Shown here one piece after another: positions 33,962 to 42,325 of a DNA stretch of 64,000 nucleotides. This DNA is from JBBQVS01 sp964657325 (lineage in GTDB: Bacteria > Chloroflexota > Ktedonobacteria > Ktedonobacterales > Ktedonobacteraceae). Position 1 is the first letter of the stretch. Every line of letters begins with the position of its first letter. Under the pieces are notes generated by a model, which did no database searches, had not been told where the DNA came from, and saw nothing but the letters and a program-made list of their open reading frames with translations. The DNA is taken from NCBI GenBank assembly GCA_964657325.1, contig CAZZVE010000001.1, forward strand, positions 45,674 to 109,673. The letters are read 5' to 3'. Both the position numbers and the translations under genes were made by a program.

Positions 33962-35038
33962 CTAGCTCCGCAATGGATCGCCGATGTGATAGAGGTTGAG
34001 GAGTATTTCTTTAAATGCCTGAATTATGTTTGTCTCGTGATAGGAGATATCATGCGACTGACAGAAAGGCTTAATGATCTGTTGAGCCTGCTTCAATTTG
34101 TTACGTGGCATACTGGGGAAAAGGTGATGCTCGATCTGATAATTTAAGCCACCGTACATGAAGTCAGTAATAGGATTTGCATGAATGTTACGAGCGGTAA
34201 GCACCTGACGGTGCAAAAAATCCATTGTGCTCTCTTTTTCAAGTACAAGCATACCTTTATGGTTTGGTGCAAAGATTGAACCAAGGTAGACGCCCGTAAT
34301 AGCTTGATGCACAATTACAAAGATGATAGCTTGCCACCACACAAAACGCGAGAAGATGATGCCAAAGTACAAGGCGAAATGGGCAATCATCAAGAGTATT
34401 TCGAGAACGTGATATTTCGCCTTCTTGTGCAAGAGAAAGTCTACGCCATTGTATTGCAGCCCAAGAGAGACTGTCATTAACGCAGGTAGAAAAATGAGTG
34501 CTTGATGCTTCACAAGAAACTGCCTGAATTTGCCTATTCCTGATAGGTCTTCTAGCCCTGTAAATTCCAGAAATGGAATATCGATATCGGGGTCCATATC
34601 CATATGATTGGGATTGCTATGATGCGCATTGTGCTTATCAACCCACCACGCATAACTCATACCAACCACAAGATTGCCACCTACAAGTGCGAGCAGGTCG
34701 TGCTTCCATGACTCGTGAAACATCTGCCGATGTCCAGCTTCATGTCCAAGTAGCCCAATCTGAGTAAAGACAAACGCGAGATAGACAGCATTTAGGAGTT
34801 GCAACCAGAAGTTGTTAACAACGAAGAGAAACACGACTCCAATAGTGAGCAAAGCTACCAGTAAAGCAATACGCACAGTATAGTACGCAGGCTGTCTCTC
34901 TAGCAATCCTTGTTTCTTAAGAATCTGTTTTAATTCGGCGTAATCGTTGGTAGAGGGAGCTTGAAGGGGACGTATAGGTAGCGGCTGTACCGCATTCTCT
35001 GCGGGAAGAGTGAGTGAGCCGGACATTTTTCTGTTCAT
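33962..35038 (-). CDS. Fatty acid desaturase (acyl-lipid, delta-5/6-like)
   Basis: From the ATG at 35038 (AAAGGAAA 10 nt upstream) the protein is 358 residues. The three di-iron His boxes are intact: HEAGHRQ, HNAHHSNPN and QIEHHLFP; the last is the Q-x-x-H-H form of front-end (delta-5/6) acyl-lipid desaturases. About four hydrophobic segments lie between the boxes in the usual places. A cytochrome b5 domain, present in eukaryotic front-end enzymes, is absent. It introduces a cis double bond in membrane fatty acids; low temperature is a common inducer in this family. Confidence 0.95.
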   Translation of the reverse strand: MNRKMSGSLTLPAENAVQPLPIRPLQAPSTNDYAELKQILKKQGLLERQPAYYTVRIALLVALLTIGVVFLFVVNNFWLQLLNAVYLAFVFTQIGLLGHEAGHRQMFHESWKHDLLALVGGNLVVGMSYAWWVDKHNAHHSNPNHMDMDPDIDIPFLEFTGLEDLSGIGKFRQFLVKHQALIFLPALMTVSLGLQYNGVDFLLHKKAKYHVLEILLMIAHFALYFGIIFSRFVWWQAIIFVIVHQAITGVYLGSIFAPNHKGMLVLEKESTMDFLHRQVLTARNIHANPITDFMYGGLNYQIEHHLFPSMPRNKLKQAQQIIKPFCQSHDISYHETNIIQAFKEILLNLYHIGDPLRS

Positions 35039-35249
35039 GAACGAAGCGTTTCCTTTTCTTACAACGTAGAGCATCTTAAAAATGCACTATCTATAAGAGA
35101 GAGGCTGAGGCTATTTTGTTTCAGTTTGCTGAGCTATTTTGTCAGTTTATCAAAAAGCATAAAATTGTGGGGTAGTAAGCATTTGGACATGTACCAAAGA
35201 GGCAAAGGAAGAATAAGAAAGCATCAATTATCTTCGAGAGAAATTGTAC

Positions 35250-36044
35250 TCAGGCTACGATTGTCTTATGCACATACGCAGCAAAATCTTGTAAAGCAGC
35301 ATTGCCTACAGGTCGTCCTGGACTTTCACCACGGTATAGAGCCAACAACTGCTGAAGAAGAGGATGATATTGTTCGGGTAGGAAGGTTAGTCCCCATACA
35401 CCACCTGCATCTTTAGAAAGGATAGTATGATCGTGTAGATATGCCTCGACACGACATGCGTTCAACACGAAAGAGATAGGATTGTGTAATGGATGTTGCT
35501 GCTCATTCTGAACTTTTGTGACAAGAGCATCTCGAAAGGCATGCTCTGGCACGGTGGGAAGCGTTTCTGCAGGAGGCTTCCCATAGAGACAAATGCCATG
35601 TAATTGAAGAACGGGAAGAATGATTGTAAGATTGGGGTCGTACTTGATACTATCATTCCAGTGTTTCCAGGTGTCATTACGCATATCTTGTTGGGCTTGC
35701 TCACGCGTTGCATCACTATAGTAGAGGTCGTAGGGCAAGGGATGTTGAAATGGGAAGATATTCTGTTGAGCGAGAAAATGAATGCTCACGGGACATGGCA
35801 TCTTGGAGACACGTAGCAGTAGCGTGACAAGGACATGCTTAACCTCTATATCCATCCTCTGCTTCGTCACTACTACTATATTAACATCACTTCTTGCAGG
35901 GTTGAAACCTCCTAAGGCTAACGAACCATGCAGGTAAAAACCAACAAGTTGTTCGCCCAGCACCCGTTGCGACTCTGTTTGTAGAGTACGAACTTGCGAT
36001 TGTATCACTCTCGAACAGGTCTCCCAGGTGTACTGTTGCCCCAT
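35250..36044 (-). CDS. Aminoglycoside-adenylyltransferase-like nucleotidyltransferase (AadA family)
   Basis: The 264-residue protein from the ATG at 36044 has AadA length. GSLALGGFNPARSDVNIVVV is the nucleotidyltransferase G-S motif, and the central and C-terminal parts (SFVLNACRVEAYLHDHTILSKDAGGVW) fit the helical domain of ANT(3'')-type enzymes. AadA proteins add AMP to streptomycin or spectinomycin. The metal-binding pair, normally D-x-D (SDIDLLV), is D-x-N here. This change may weaken or abolish transfer, so a resistance function should not be assumed. The start follows the preceding small gene's stop by one base, a coupled arrangement. Confidence 0.8.
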   Translation of the reverse strand: MGQQYTWETCSRVIQSQVRTLQTESQRVLGEQLVGFYLHGSLALGGFNPARSDVNIVVVTKQRMDIEVKHVLVTLLLRVSKMPCPVSIHFLAQQNIFPFQHPLPYDLYYSDATREQAQQDMRNDTWKHWNDSIKYDPNLTIILPVLQLHGICLYGKPPAETLPTVPEHAFRDALVTKVQNEQQHPLHNPISFVLNACRVEAYLHDHTILSKDAGGVWGLTFLPEQYHPLLQQLLALYRGESPGRPVGNAALQDFAAYVHKTIVA

Positions 36045-36045
36045 A

Positions 36046-36246
36046 CTACCGCTCTTCTTTCTTTTCCGCGTCAAGTTTCCGTTGTTTTGCATTGAGCATA
36101 TCGACATAGACATAGGCATCATGACCCATATCAAACGATTTGATAATGTGCGTATTGTGTTCCAACTCTTCATGCTCAGGAACACGCTCTCGGACAACGA
36201 AAATCTGCTCTGTGATCTTTTGGACGTAGTAGCGCTCTTCAGCCAT
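36046..36246 (-). CDS. Small hypothetical protein (66 residues)
   Basis: The ATG at 36246 has GGAAGGA 5-6 nt upstream. The protein starts MAEERYYVQKITEQIFVVRE and ends in a charged helix (MLNAKQRKLDAEKKEER). It has a compact mix of strands and helix, and I do not recognise it. Its TAG is one base before the ATG of the nucleotidyltransferase gene, so the two are probably translated together. It may be a partner of that protein. Confidence 0.6.
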   Translation of the reverse strand: MAEERYYVQKITEQIFVVRERVPEHEELEHNTHIIKSFDMGHDAYVYVDMLNAKQRKLDAEKKEER

Positions 36247-36313
36247 CGTATTCCTTCCACTAGTACTCGTTAAGGGATCGTGCGTTGTTTTTTGCTTGTT
36301 CATTCTATTTTCA

Positions 36314-36808
36314 CTATGCTTTCGTTCCAGGTGCTACAATTTCACGTTCATCAGTTTTATCAGTTTCGATTACAGGAATAGTTACTTTAGGCACGAGGAT
36401 AGCATCACGTCTCGCCTTATCTAGTATTGCTCCTTCGAGGTCTGCTCCCAGCAGATTTGTTTTTCTCAAATCGGCCTCTTTAAAATTGGTGTTACGAAGG
36501 TTAGTATCTCGTAAGTCCGTCCAGTTCAGGAGTGTCTTGGAGCAGTCAGCATCGCTGAGATCGGCACCTCTCAGATTGGCGTTACGGATGTCGGCTAAGT
36601 GCAGGTCTGCTCCCCGCAGGTCGGCGTCTTGCAGGTTAACTTCAGTCAGGTCAGCACCATGAAAGTCGATTCCGCGCAGGTCAACTCCGTGCAAGTCCGC
36701 GCCGTGCAGGTCGGGTTCAAACGCTTTTATCTCCGAATAGTCGCGTCTCCACTTATTCCAAAGTGTTTTACCAGATGCAAGAATAACAAGTTGACGTTGG
36801 TCTGCCAT
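36314..36808 (-). CDS. Pentapeptide-repeat protein
   Basis: From the ATG at 36808 (AAGGAAG 8 nt upstream) the protein is 164 residues. Residues about 35-130 are a run of A(D/N)LxG-type pentapeptides (ADLHG, VDLRG, ADLRG, ANLRG and others), which fold into a right-handed beta helix. QnrB and MfpA of this class mimic DNA and protect gyrase from quinolones, but most members have no known role and this one has no Qnr-like loop that I can see. The first 30 residues (MADQRQLVILASGKTLWNKW) and the C-terminal 25 residues lie outside the repeats. It is in line with the small and nucleotidyltransferase genes downstream. Confidence 0.9.
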   Translation of the reverse strand: MADQRQLVILASGKTLWNKWRRDYSEIKAFEPDLHGADLHGVDLRGIDFHGADLTEVNLQDADLRGADLHLADIRNANLRGADLSDADCSKTLLNWTDLRDTNLRNTNFKEADLRKTNLLGADLEGAILDKARRDAILVPKVTIPVIETDKTDEREIVAPGTKA

Positions 36809-36878
36809 AATATGTACTTCCTTGTGTATGATAACTTTTCTACAGCATTGCAAGAACATTCAAAAGGGATACGCTTAC

Positions 36879-37010
36879 TTACACTCGGTCACGAAATATG
36901 TTTCGTCTCTTTTCCCACGCTCGTTTCTTCGCGTTAGTACGGTATGCACTATAGCTAAACACACATACAACGACGACGATGGCAAGCAACAACAAAATCA
37001 GTGGCTGCAT
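36879..37010 (-). CDS. Small single-pass membrane protein (43 residues)
   Basis: The short frame from the ATG at 37010 has AAGGAG 6 nt upstream. It encodes a single hydrophobic segment, MQPLILLLLAIVVVVCVFS, then a basic cytosolic tail (RTNAKKRAWEKRRNIFRDRV). The layout is that of a small membrane-anchored protein. It lies 70 nt upstream of the pentapeptide gene on the same strand and may head this operon. Function unknown. Confidence 0.65.
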   Translation of the reverse strand: MQPLILLLLAIVVVVCVFSYSAYRTNAKKRAWEKRRNIFRDRV

Positions 37011-37384
37011 CAAACACTCCTTAGTTTTTATGCTTTCAGGCACACCTGATACTCTTGTTGAGTATGCTTAACGTGTAAAGAAAGCAGACGGACAAGTGAG
37101 TTCAGCAATCACAGTCATATAGAGAGATGAGAACGCAAAGACAGTTATGTTAGAGCTTTCCCACAACGAAGATATGTTTCGAGTGATGCTTTATACGAGG
37201 GACATGATTTATGAGAGGAGAAAGAATACTCTTTAAGTATATACTATTTTTCCTAAACATACAACAAATACGGAAATCCCAAATTACGCGCAAGTCACCC
37301 AAATAGCGATAGCGTTACGTTCATATCAAAGATTCGTTGCTGATTATAGGTTTTCCTTCATACTTCGTTGTAGACAGGATATTT
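37011..37384. other. Divergent intergenic region
   Basis: Promoters for the small membrane-protein operon (leftward) and the glycosyltransferase gene (rightward) should lie here. A 29-codon frame at 37147 lacks a ribosome site. Nothing else is apparent. Confidence 0.5.
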
Positions 37385-38686
37385 ATGAAACGTTTGGAAG
37401 CGTTTGTTACGATCCCATTGATCGTCGTATTTTGCGTTGCGCTCGCCATACGTGTCGCATACAACTTCACGGTTGCGGCTGGGTACTTTCCGCTCCACGA
37501 CTCGTTGACGTATCAGAATATCGCGTTTCATCTTGTACAAGAGCATTGCTATTGTCTCTACTCACACCTGCCGACGGTTGACCGTGCCCCGCTTTGGCCC
37601 TTCGTCATAGCGATTATTGACCGTCTTATCGGGCCACAAGATATTCTCGTGCGTCTCGTCCTTTGTCTTGTTGGATCTGGAACGTGTGCACTACTTTATC
37701 TTTTTGCGCGAGACCTGTTTGGGGAACGCATCGGCATCTTCGCAGGTATTGTAGGTGCGATCTATCCATTCCTGTATGTCTACGATGGTTTACTCTATGC
37801 AGAGTCTCTCTATACGTTTCTATTGCTTGCCTTCTGTTACACGCTCTATCGTATACAACGCTCACCGCGTTTGAGTTTGATAATTATAAATGGTGTACTG
37901 CTTGGCTTGCTTTCGCTCACTCGCCCCAATGGAATAGCACTGCTTGGCTTATTCATTTTATGGGTGGGAGTGATGTACAAGATAAAAGTTTTGTCATGGC
38001 GTACTGCACTCAAGAGTGTGCTTGTGGTATCACTCCTCTCGCTGATCTTCATCGCGCCTTGGACACTTCGCAATTATAAGGTGACACATACGCTTGTGCC
38101 TGTTGCGGTGGGAGATGGCAAGGTGATGTTGGGTGCATACAATTATGAAACCGCTGATCCAGTATATCAGCATGGGTATTACGCGGGAGTATGGATTATT
38201 CCAAGTGAATCAACGCCGTGGATTACAGAAAATTTTCCAAAAGATTGCGCGAAGGCATGCGAGGTAACACGAGATAACGCATATAAGAAGGCAGCATTAC
38301 AATGGATGGAGAGTCATCTTTCCTCTATGCCATTTCTACTTGGACAACACTTCATCAATACATGGGAAGTCGTTCCTCAGGAAGCGGACCTCGCGACGAA
38401 TCGTTTTCCAGATCGGGATTCATCACGTTTCGTTGTTACAATGATGGAAACCATCACTCCAATTGTGTTCGCACTCGCCCTACTTGGCGTCGTGGTGACA
38501 AGCGAGCGATGGCGTGAATTGCTCTTTATCTACCTAATGATTTTGCTTACACTCGCGCAAGATATCGTCTTCTATGGAATACCGCGCTTTCGTGCGCCTA
38601 TTGAACCAATGTTAATTCTTCTTGCCTCTGGTGCTGTTTGGTGGATCGTCTCTTACAGTAGTAAGTGGCGCAAAAGAAAGCAATAA
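37385..38686 (+). CDS. Glycosyltransferase family 39-like membrane protein
   Basis: The 433-residue protein (ATG at 37385, AGGA 5-6 nt upstream) has about 10 hydrophobic segments. The N-terminal loop after the first helix has HDSLTYQNIAFHLV, in the position of the D-x-Y catalytic motif of GT39/ArnT/PMT-like enzymes, followed by DRAPLWPFVIA. LLSLTRPNGIALL matches the R-P-x-G motif in the later helices of the same group. Such enzymes transfer sugars from polyprenyl phosphate to proteins, lipids or cell-wall polymers outside the membrane. No lipid-sugar synthase lies next to it, so the donor is unknown. Confidence 0.85.
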   Translation: MKRLEAFVTIPLIVVFCVALAIRVAYNFTVAAGYFPLHDSLTYQNIAFHLVQEHCYCLYSHLPTVDRAPLWPFVIAIIDRLIGPQDILVRLVLCLVGSGTCALLYLFARDLFGERIGIFAGIVGAIYPFLYVYDGLLYAESLYTFLLLAFCYTLYRIQRSPRLSLIIINGVLLGLLSLTRPNGIALLGLFILWVGVMYKIKVLSWRTALKSVLVVSLLSLIFIAPWTLRNYKVTHTLVPVAVGDGKVMLGAYNYETADPVYQHGYYAGVWIIPSESTPWITENFPKDCAKACEVTRDNAYKKAALQWMESHLSSMPFLLGQHFINTWEVVPQEADLATNRFPDRDSSRFVVTMMETITPIVFALALLGVVVTSERWRELLFIYLMILLTLAQDIVFYGIPRFRAPIEPMLILLASGAVWWIVSYSSKWRKRKQ

Positions 38687-38691
38687 TAAAA

Positions 38692-38736
38692 ATGGTCATG
38701 TATATACTTAGCAATGCCAGGTGTGCGCATGACCAT
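38692..38736. repeat. Inverted repeat after the glycosyltransferase gene
   Basis: Nine-base perfect arms (ATGGTCATG/CATGACCAT) with a 27-nt loop, just after the stop of the rightward gene. A possible weak terminator. Confidence 0.4.
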
Positions 38737-38767
38737 GGTGCATATCTAACAAAAAACCTGATCCAAC

Positions 38768-39199
38768 TTATTCGTCGTTGTCCAGGTCTTCAGGTTCCAA
38801 ATCGTCGTCCTCCTCGTCCTCTTCGTCCTTGTAATCGTCCAGGTACACCATGTCGGAGTAGTCTGTCGAATACGAGTCCTTGCGAACACGAATCGTTGGG
38901 TTAATGGTGGGGAAAGGCTTGAGGCCAGTTTGCTCAGCCGGACCCTCCATCTGCATCTCATATGCTGGCGCACCTTCGCGTACCAACACCTCGTCGCCCA
39001 CTGCCATCGACTCGAAACCCAGGCGTCTCAGGTCCATCACCATACCGGGCCAGGTATCTTCAGCGTCAACAGCCCACCACTCACGTCCCATACTGCGAAC
39101 AGGTCGAACGCGCAAAGGTCGGTTGAGATCGCCAATATTCGCCAATAAGGATGTACGTTTCCGTTCGGCTTTTTCCACGGCTATAAACCGTCCCTTCAT
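38768..39199 (-). CDS. Hypothetical protein with acidic C-terminus
   Basis: The 143-residue protein (ATG at 39199; a GTG at 39211 is an alternative, neither with a clear ribosome site) has a folded N-terminal part of about 110 residues with beta strands (KGRFIAVEKAE, REWWAVDAED) and a segment MAVGDEVLVREG that resembles OB-fold or KOW-like strands. The last 30 residues are almost all Asp and Glu with a few Tyr (DDYKDEEDEEDDDLEPEDLD). The acidic tail suggests interaction with a basic partner. I do not recognise the family. Confidence 0.6.
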   Translation of the reverse strand: MKGRFIAVEKAERKRTSLLANIGDLNRPLRVRPVRSMGREWWAVDAEDTWPGMVMDLRRLGFESMAVGDEVLVREGAPAYEMQMEGPAEQTGLKPFPTINPTIRVRKDSYSTDYSDMVYLDDYKDEEDEEDDDLEPEDLDNDE

Positions 39200-39571
39200 A
39201 AAATTGGGCACTTATGATTACAATTTCATTCCATCTATACAGTATCTTTAGCGAAGATATCTCCTACGACTATCTTCTTTTAGAAACGTCATACAACGGA
39301 AGGTGTTATGTTAATAACATACCATATTATATAGACGTTCCGCTACCTTAAAAACGGGTATATTCTATAGTGGAATGAATGTTACTACGATAATACTTCC
39401 TGCTTACTATATACGTTCAAACGTTCACAAGTAGACCACAAAAAAATGGGGCATATGCACCATATTTTTTTCCTGCTCTCCCTTTATACTTTGCAGTACA
39501 CACCACGATTTTTGTTATTGACACTACACAAGAAAACGTGCATACTGCACAGATAGAGGGTTATAAACACG
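39200..39571. other. Divergent intergenic region before the sensor kinase
   Basis: AT-rich; holds the inverted repeat TGTTAT-4-ATAACA at 39304-39319 and the sigma-70-like promoter at 39518-39546. No gene seen. Confidence 0.5.
39518..39546 (+). promoter_or_regulatory. Sigma-70-type promoter of the sensor kinase gene
   Basis: A perfect TTGACA at 39518 is followed after 17 nt by CATACT at 39541, some 25 nt before the ATG at 39572. The spacing is ideal and the -10 is moderate. Confidence 0.6.
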
Positions 39572-41527
39572 ATGGACACGACCGCAATCCTCAGAAGGAT
39601 ACGAGCAATGACACAGCCGAGAAAAAGATTGCGAACGCTTTCGGGGACAACGGTGCGTCGCATTCGTAATACACCCAACTATCTCTTCCTCTTGTGGCGT
39701 TGGAGTACGTGGTTTTATGCGGCAATCATTATCATAGGCTTTCGCCCGAAAGTTTACACTCCAACTACAGTACTTGTAGGCTTTATTTTGCTTGCCGTCA
39801 CCTTTATACAGACGCTCTTTGTAACGCTTTATGCTCCAGTCTTTCAGGTTTTTTTTCCATATCTACCACGTCTTGGAGGATTACGACCCACTGATCAAAC
39901 GCTGCGTAGGAGAGCACAGGATGACAACGATGAAGTATTGACCCCACTTGCAAGTACGCCGAATAAGTATTTTACGATAGCTATTTATGCTCTTGATGTG
40001 ATTGTTTGTGGGCTTGTCGTCTATTTTAGTGGTCCTAATGGTGGCGAACCTTATTTTGGTGTCAGTTCACCTTTTCATCGTTATGGTCTTTCAGCAGCAC
40101 TCGCGGCAGGCTTTGCGTATGGCTATCCTGGTGCGATAGTTGCGTCGATAGGCTTGGATTTGTTCATTGCATTCGCGATTTTTGTTCATGCTCCTGGCAC
40201 ACCCTTCTATGTTCCAAACGTCTTAGATATCACAGGTTCACTTTTTGATACACCTCTTGTCGCAATCATCGCGGCAGCGTTTGCCAACACTCTTGTAAGT
40301 TACGCGCAGAGTAAACGGCGTGAGCAGGATAACACACGTCGGCAACGAGCATTGGTTCATGTGAGCGAAACGCTTGCAAAAGGTGCCGCGAATAGGCAAC
40401 AACTTCTGCAGCAAAGCGTGACACCAATGCGACAAGGTGGGCATTTTCAACGTCTGATGATTGCGCTCCTCAATATTCAAAGCAATGATGAAGCAAACAA
40501 AGATACGCCAATGGAGCCTATTATTTGCGTTGAAGTTGATACACATACCGATACTCTTCCAGATGATACTGAGGCACTTCTACAACAGGTAATGCAGTCC
40601 GGGCAAAAGCTTGATACGTTTGAACCGTTGCACGATGAGAGCGGTTATGGTATCGCACGTCTGTACCTCCCTCTGTACAAAGATGAACAGGTGCAGCTTG
40701 TGCTTGGGGCCGAGAATGTGCGGCAAACACCTTATGGAGAAAGGCAGGAAGAGTTTCTCACTATTACGGGGGCGCAGTTGCTTGTCGCGCTAGATAATAT
40801 CCGGTTGACGGAAGAGACAATAGAACTGAACGCGGCGGCTGAACGAAGTCGTATCGCACGCGAAATTCACGATGGTATTGCGCAACTGGTCTACATGATG
40901 AGCCTGAATGCCGAAACCTGTGCCACACAAGCCCATCGTATGGCGGAAGCATCTGAGGAAGACGCTGAACTGATTACTCCTCTGGCAAAACGAATGGATA
41001 CGCTCGTCACCGTCTCTAAACAGGCGTTGTGGGAGACACGTAACTATATGTTTAACCTCAAGCCACTTATGAGTGGCTCAACAAATCTCACACAGATGCT
41101 TACAAATCAGGTTCGTGAGTTTCAGGCCATTAGTAGTCTCCCTACACATTTTGAGGTTGTTGGTGTTGAAAGTTCGTACAATGGTAATCAGAAGCGCACA
41201 CGCCGTTATGCGCAGGTAGGAGCAGCTATCTTTCGCATTGTGCAAGAAGCACTGACCAATGCATATAAACACGCGGACGCAACGCAACTTTGGGTACAGC
41301 TTTCTCTCACGCCTGAACAGGTTGCGGTTGAGATCAGCGACGACGGACAAGGCATGCAATCCGCGTACTATAGCTATGATCTTACCAATAATGGCGAACG
41401 CCAGCGTATATATTCTGGACATGGTATGCGCGGCATGCGCGAACGCGCTGAAGAACTCGGTGGCACATTCGATGTTGCTCCACTTCCAGAGGGCGGTGTC
41501 AAGGTACACGTTCAAATACCAGTGTAG
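39572..41527 (+). CDS. Sensor histidine kinase, NarL/LiaS (HisKA_3) type
   Basis: The 651-residue protein has about six hydrophobic segments (about 45-240), a GAF-like region (about 260-415), then a HisKA_3 dimerisation domain with the phospho-His in AERSRIAREIHDGIAQLV (about residue 433). The HATPase_c domain shows FRIVQEALTNAYKHADA (N box), ISDDGQGM (G1) and GHGMRGMRERAEELGG (G2). It senses an unknown signal through the membrane part and phosphorylates the NarL-type regulator encoded 106 nt downstream. Its stop codon TAG lies inside a single arm of the family C repeat (41524-41547). Confidence 0.94.
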   Translation: MDTTAILRRIRAMTQPRKRLRTLSGTTVRRIRNTPNYLFLLWRWSTWFYAAIIIIGFRPKVYTPTTVLVGFILLAVTFIQTLFVTLYAPVFQVFFPYLPRLGGLRPTDQTLRRRAQDDNDEVLTPLASTPNKYFTIAIYALDVIVCGLVVYFSGPNGGEPYFGVSSPFHRYGLSAALAAGFAYGYPGAIVASIGLDLFIAFAIFVHAPGTPFYVPNVLDITGSLFDTPLVAIIAAAFANTLVSYAQSKRREQDNTRRQRALVHVSETLAKGAANRQQLLQQSVTPMRQGGHFQRLMIALLNIQSNDEANKDTPMEPIICVEVDTHTDTLPDDTEALLQQVMQSGQKLDTFEPLHDESGYGIARLYLPLYKDEQVQLVLGAENVRQTPYGERQEEFLTITGAQLLVALDNIRLTEETIELNAAAERSRIAREIHDGIAQLVYMMSLNAETCATQAHRMAEASEEDAELITPLAKRMDTLVTVSKQALWETRNYMFNLKPLMSGSTNLTQMLTNQVREFQAISSLPTHFEVVGVESSYNGNQKRTRRYAQVGAAIFRIVQEALTNAYKHADATQLWVQLSLTPEQVAVEISDDGQGMQSAYYSYDLTNNGERQRIYSGHGMRGMRERAEELGGTFDVAPLPEGGVKVHVQIPV

Positions 41528-41547
41528 GGACCGATTTATCGCGTCCT
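41524..41547. repeat. Single arm of family C repeat
   Basis: GTAGGGACCGATTTATCGCG and onward matches the left arm of the inverted repeat at 529-604 exactly. The first TAG serves as the stop of the sensor kinase gene. No complementary arm follows within 100 nt. Confidence 0.8.
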
Positions 41548-41633
41548 AGGAGTGAGGTGGGGCAACACCTCAGCAGCGATGCATTCTTCTCGCCGCTAAG
41601 ATGCGATACATCGTCTCATAAAAGGAGCCTACG

Positions 41634-42305
41634 ATGGCAAAGATACGCTTGATGATCGTAGACGATCACGAAATAGTACGAATGGGCATGCGTGCCTTGT
41701 TCGAGTTGGAGTCAGACATCACCGTTGTCGGCGAAGCGAGTAACGGTGCTGAGGCTGTTGCGAAAGTGAGAGTGCTAGACCCACAGGTGATTTTGATGGA
41801 TGTGCGTATGCCAAATATGAACGGCGTCGAGGCATGCCGCGATATCAAAAGCACACGTTCTGATGTGTATGTCTTAATGATCACCTCCCACGATGATGCA
41901 AAGGCAGCAGAAGATTCTATTCTCGCGGGAGCGAGTGGCTACCTCATTAAGAACTCTAGCCGTGCCGAACTCCTCAAGGCTGTTCGTCTTGTCGCAACAG
42001 GTCAAACGTTAGTCGATCCTAATTCAGCGAAACAAGCAATGACCAAGATTTTGGCATTGGCAAGCGGAACAACCCATATTCCAGGTGAGGAACTTACAGA
42101 CCGCGAACGTGAAGTCCTTACGTTAGTAGCCCGCGGCTATACGAACAAACACATTGCTGATACGCTGTATGTGAGCGAGAAAACGGCGCGTAATCATGTT
42201 AGCCATATTCTTGAGAAATTGGGATTGTCACGCCGTAGTGAGGCGGCTGCCTTTGCCGTCGAGAATAAGCTTGTGCCACCACGCGAAGCTCACCGCGATG
42301 AGTAG
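41634..42305 (+). CDS. Response regulator, NarL/LuxR type
   Basis: The 223-residue protein has a receiver domain with IVDDHEIVRMGMR at the start, the phospho-Asp in VILMDVRMPN (about residue 54), the conserved Thr/Ser in LMITSH and the Lys in YLIKN. After a linker the LuxR HTH reads LTDREREVLTLVARGYTNKHI and ADTLYVSEKTARNHVSHILEKLG. AAAAGGAG precedes the ATG by 7 nt. Phosphorylation by the sensor kinase upstream should make it bind DNA; targets are unknown. Confidence 0.96.
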   Translation: MAKIRLMIVDDHEIVRMGMRALFELESDITVVGEASNGAEAVAKVRVLDPQVILMDVRMPNMNGVEACRDIKSTRSDVYVLMITSHDDAKAAEDSILAGASGYLIKNSSRAELLKAVRLVATGQTLVDPNSAKQAMTKILALASGTTHIPGEELTDREREVLTLVARGYTNKHIADTLYVSEKTARNHVSHILEKLGLSRRSEAAAFAVENKLVPPREAHRDE

Positions 42306-42325
42306 ATAATAGAAAGACGAGCTAT

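Noticed and set aside
36285..36662. 125-codon rightward frame rich in Arg, Ser and Leu
   Set aside because: It is the antisense shadow of the pentapeptide repeats; the periodic composition comes from the repeat on the other strand.
37147..37237. 29-codon frame in the divergent region before the glycosyltransferase
   Set aside because: No ribosome site and no recognisable composition.
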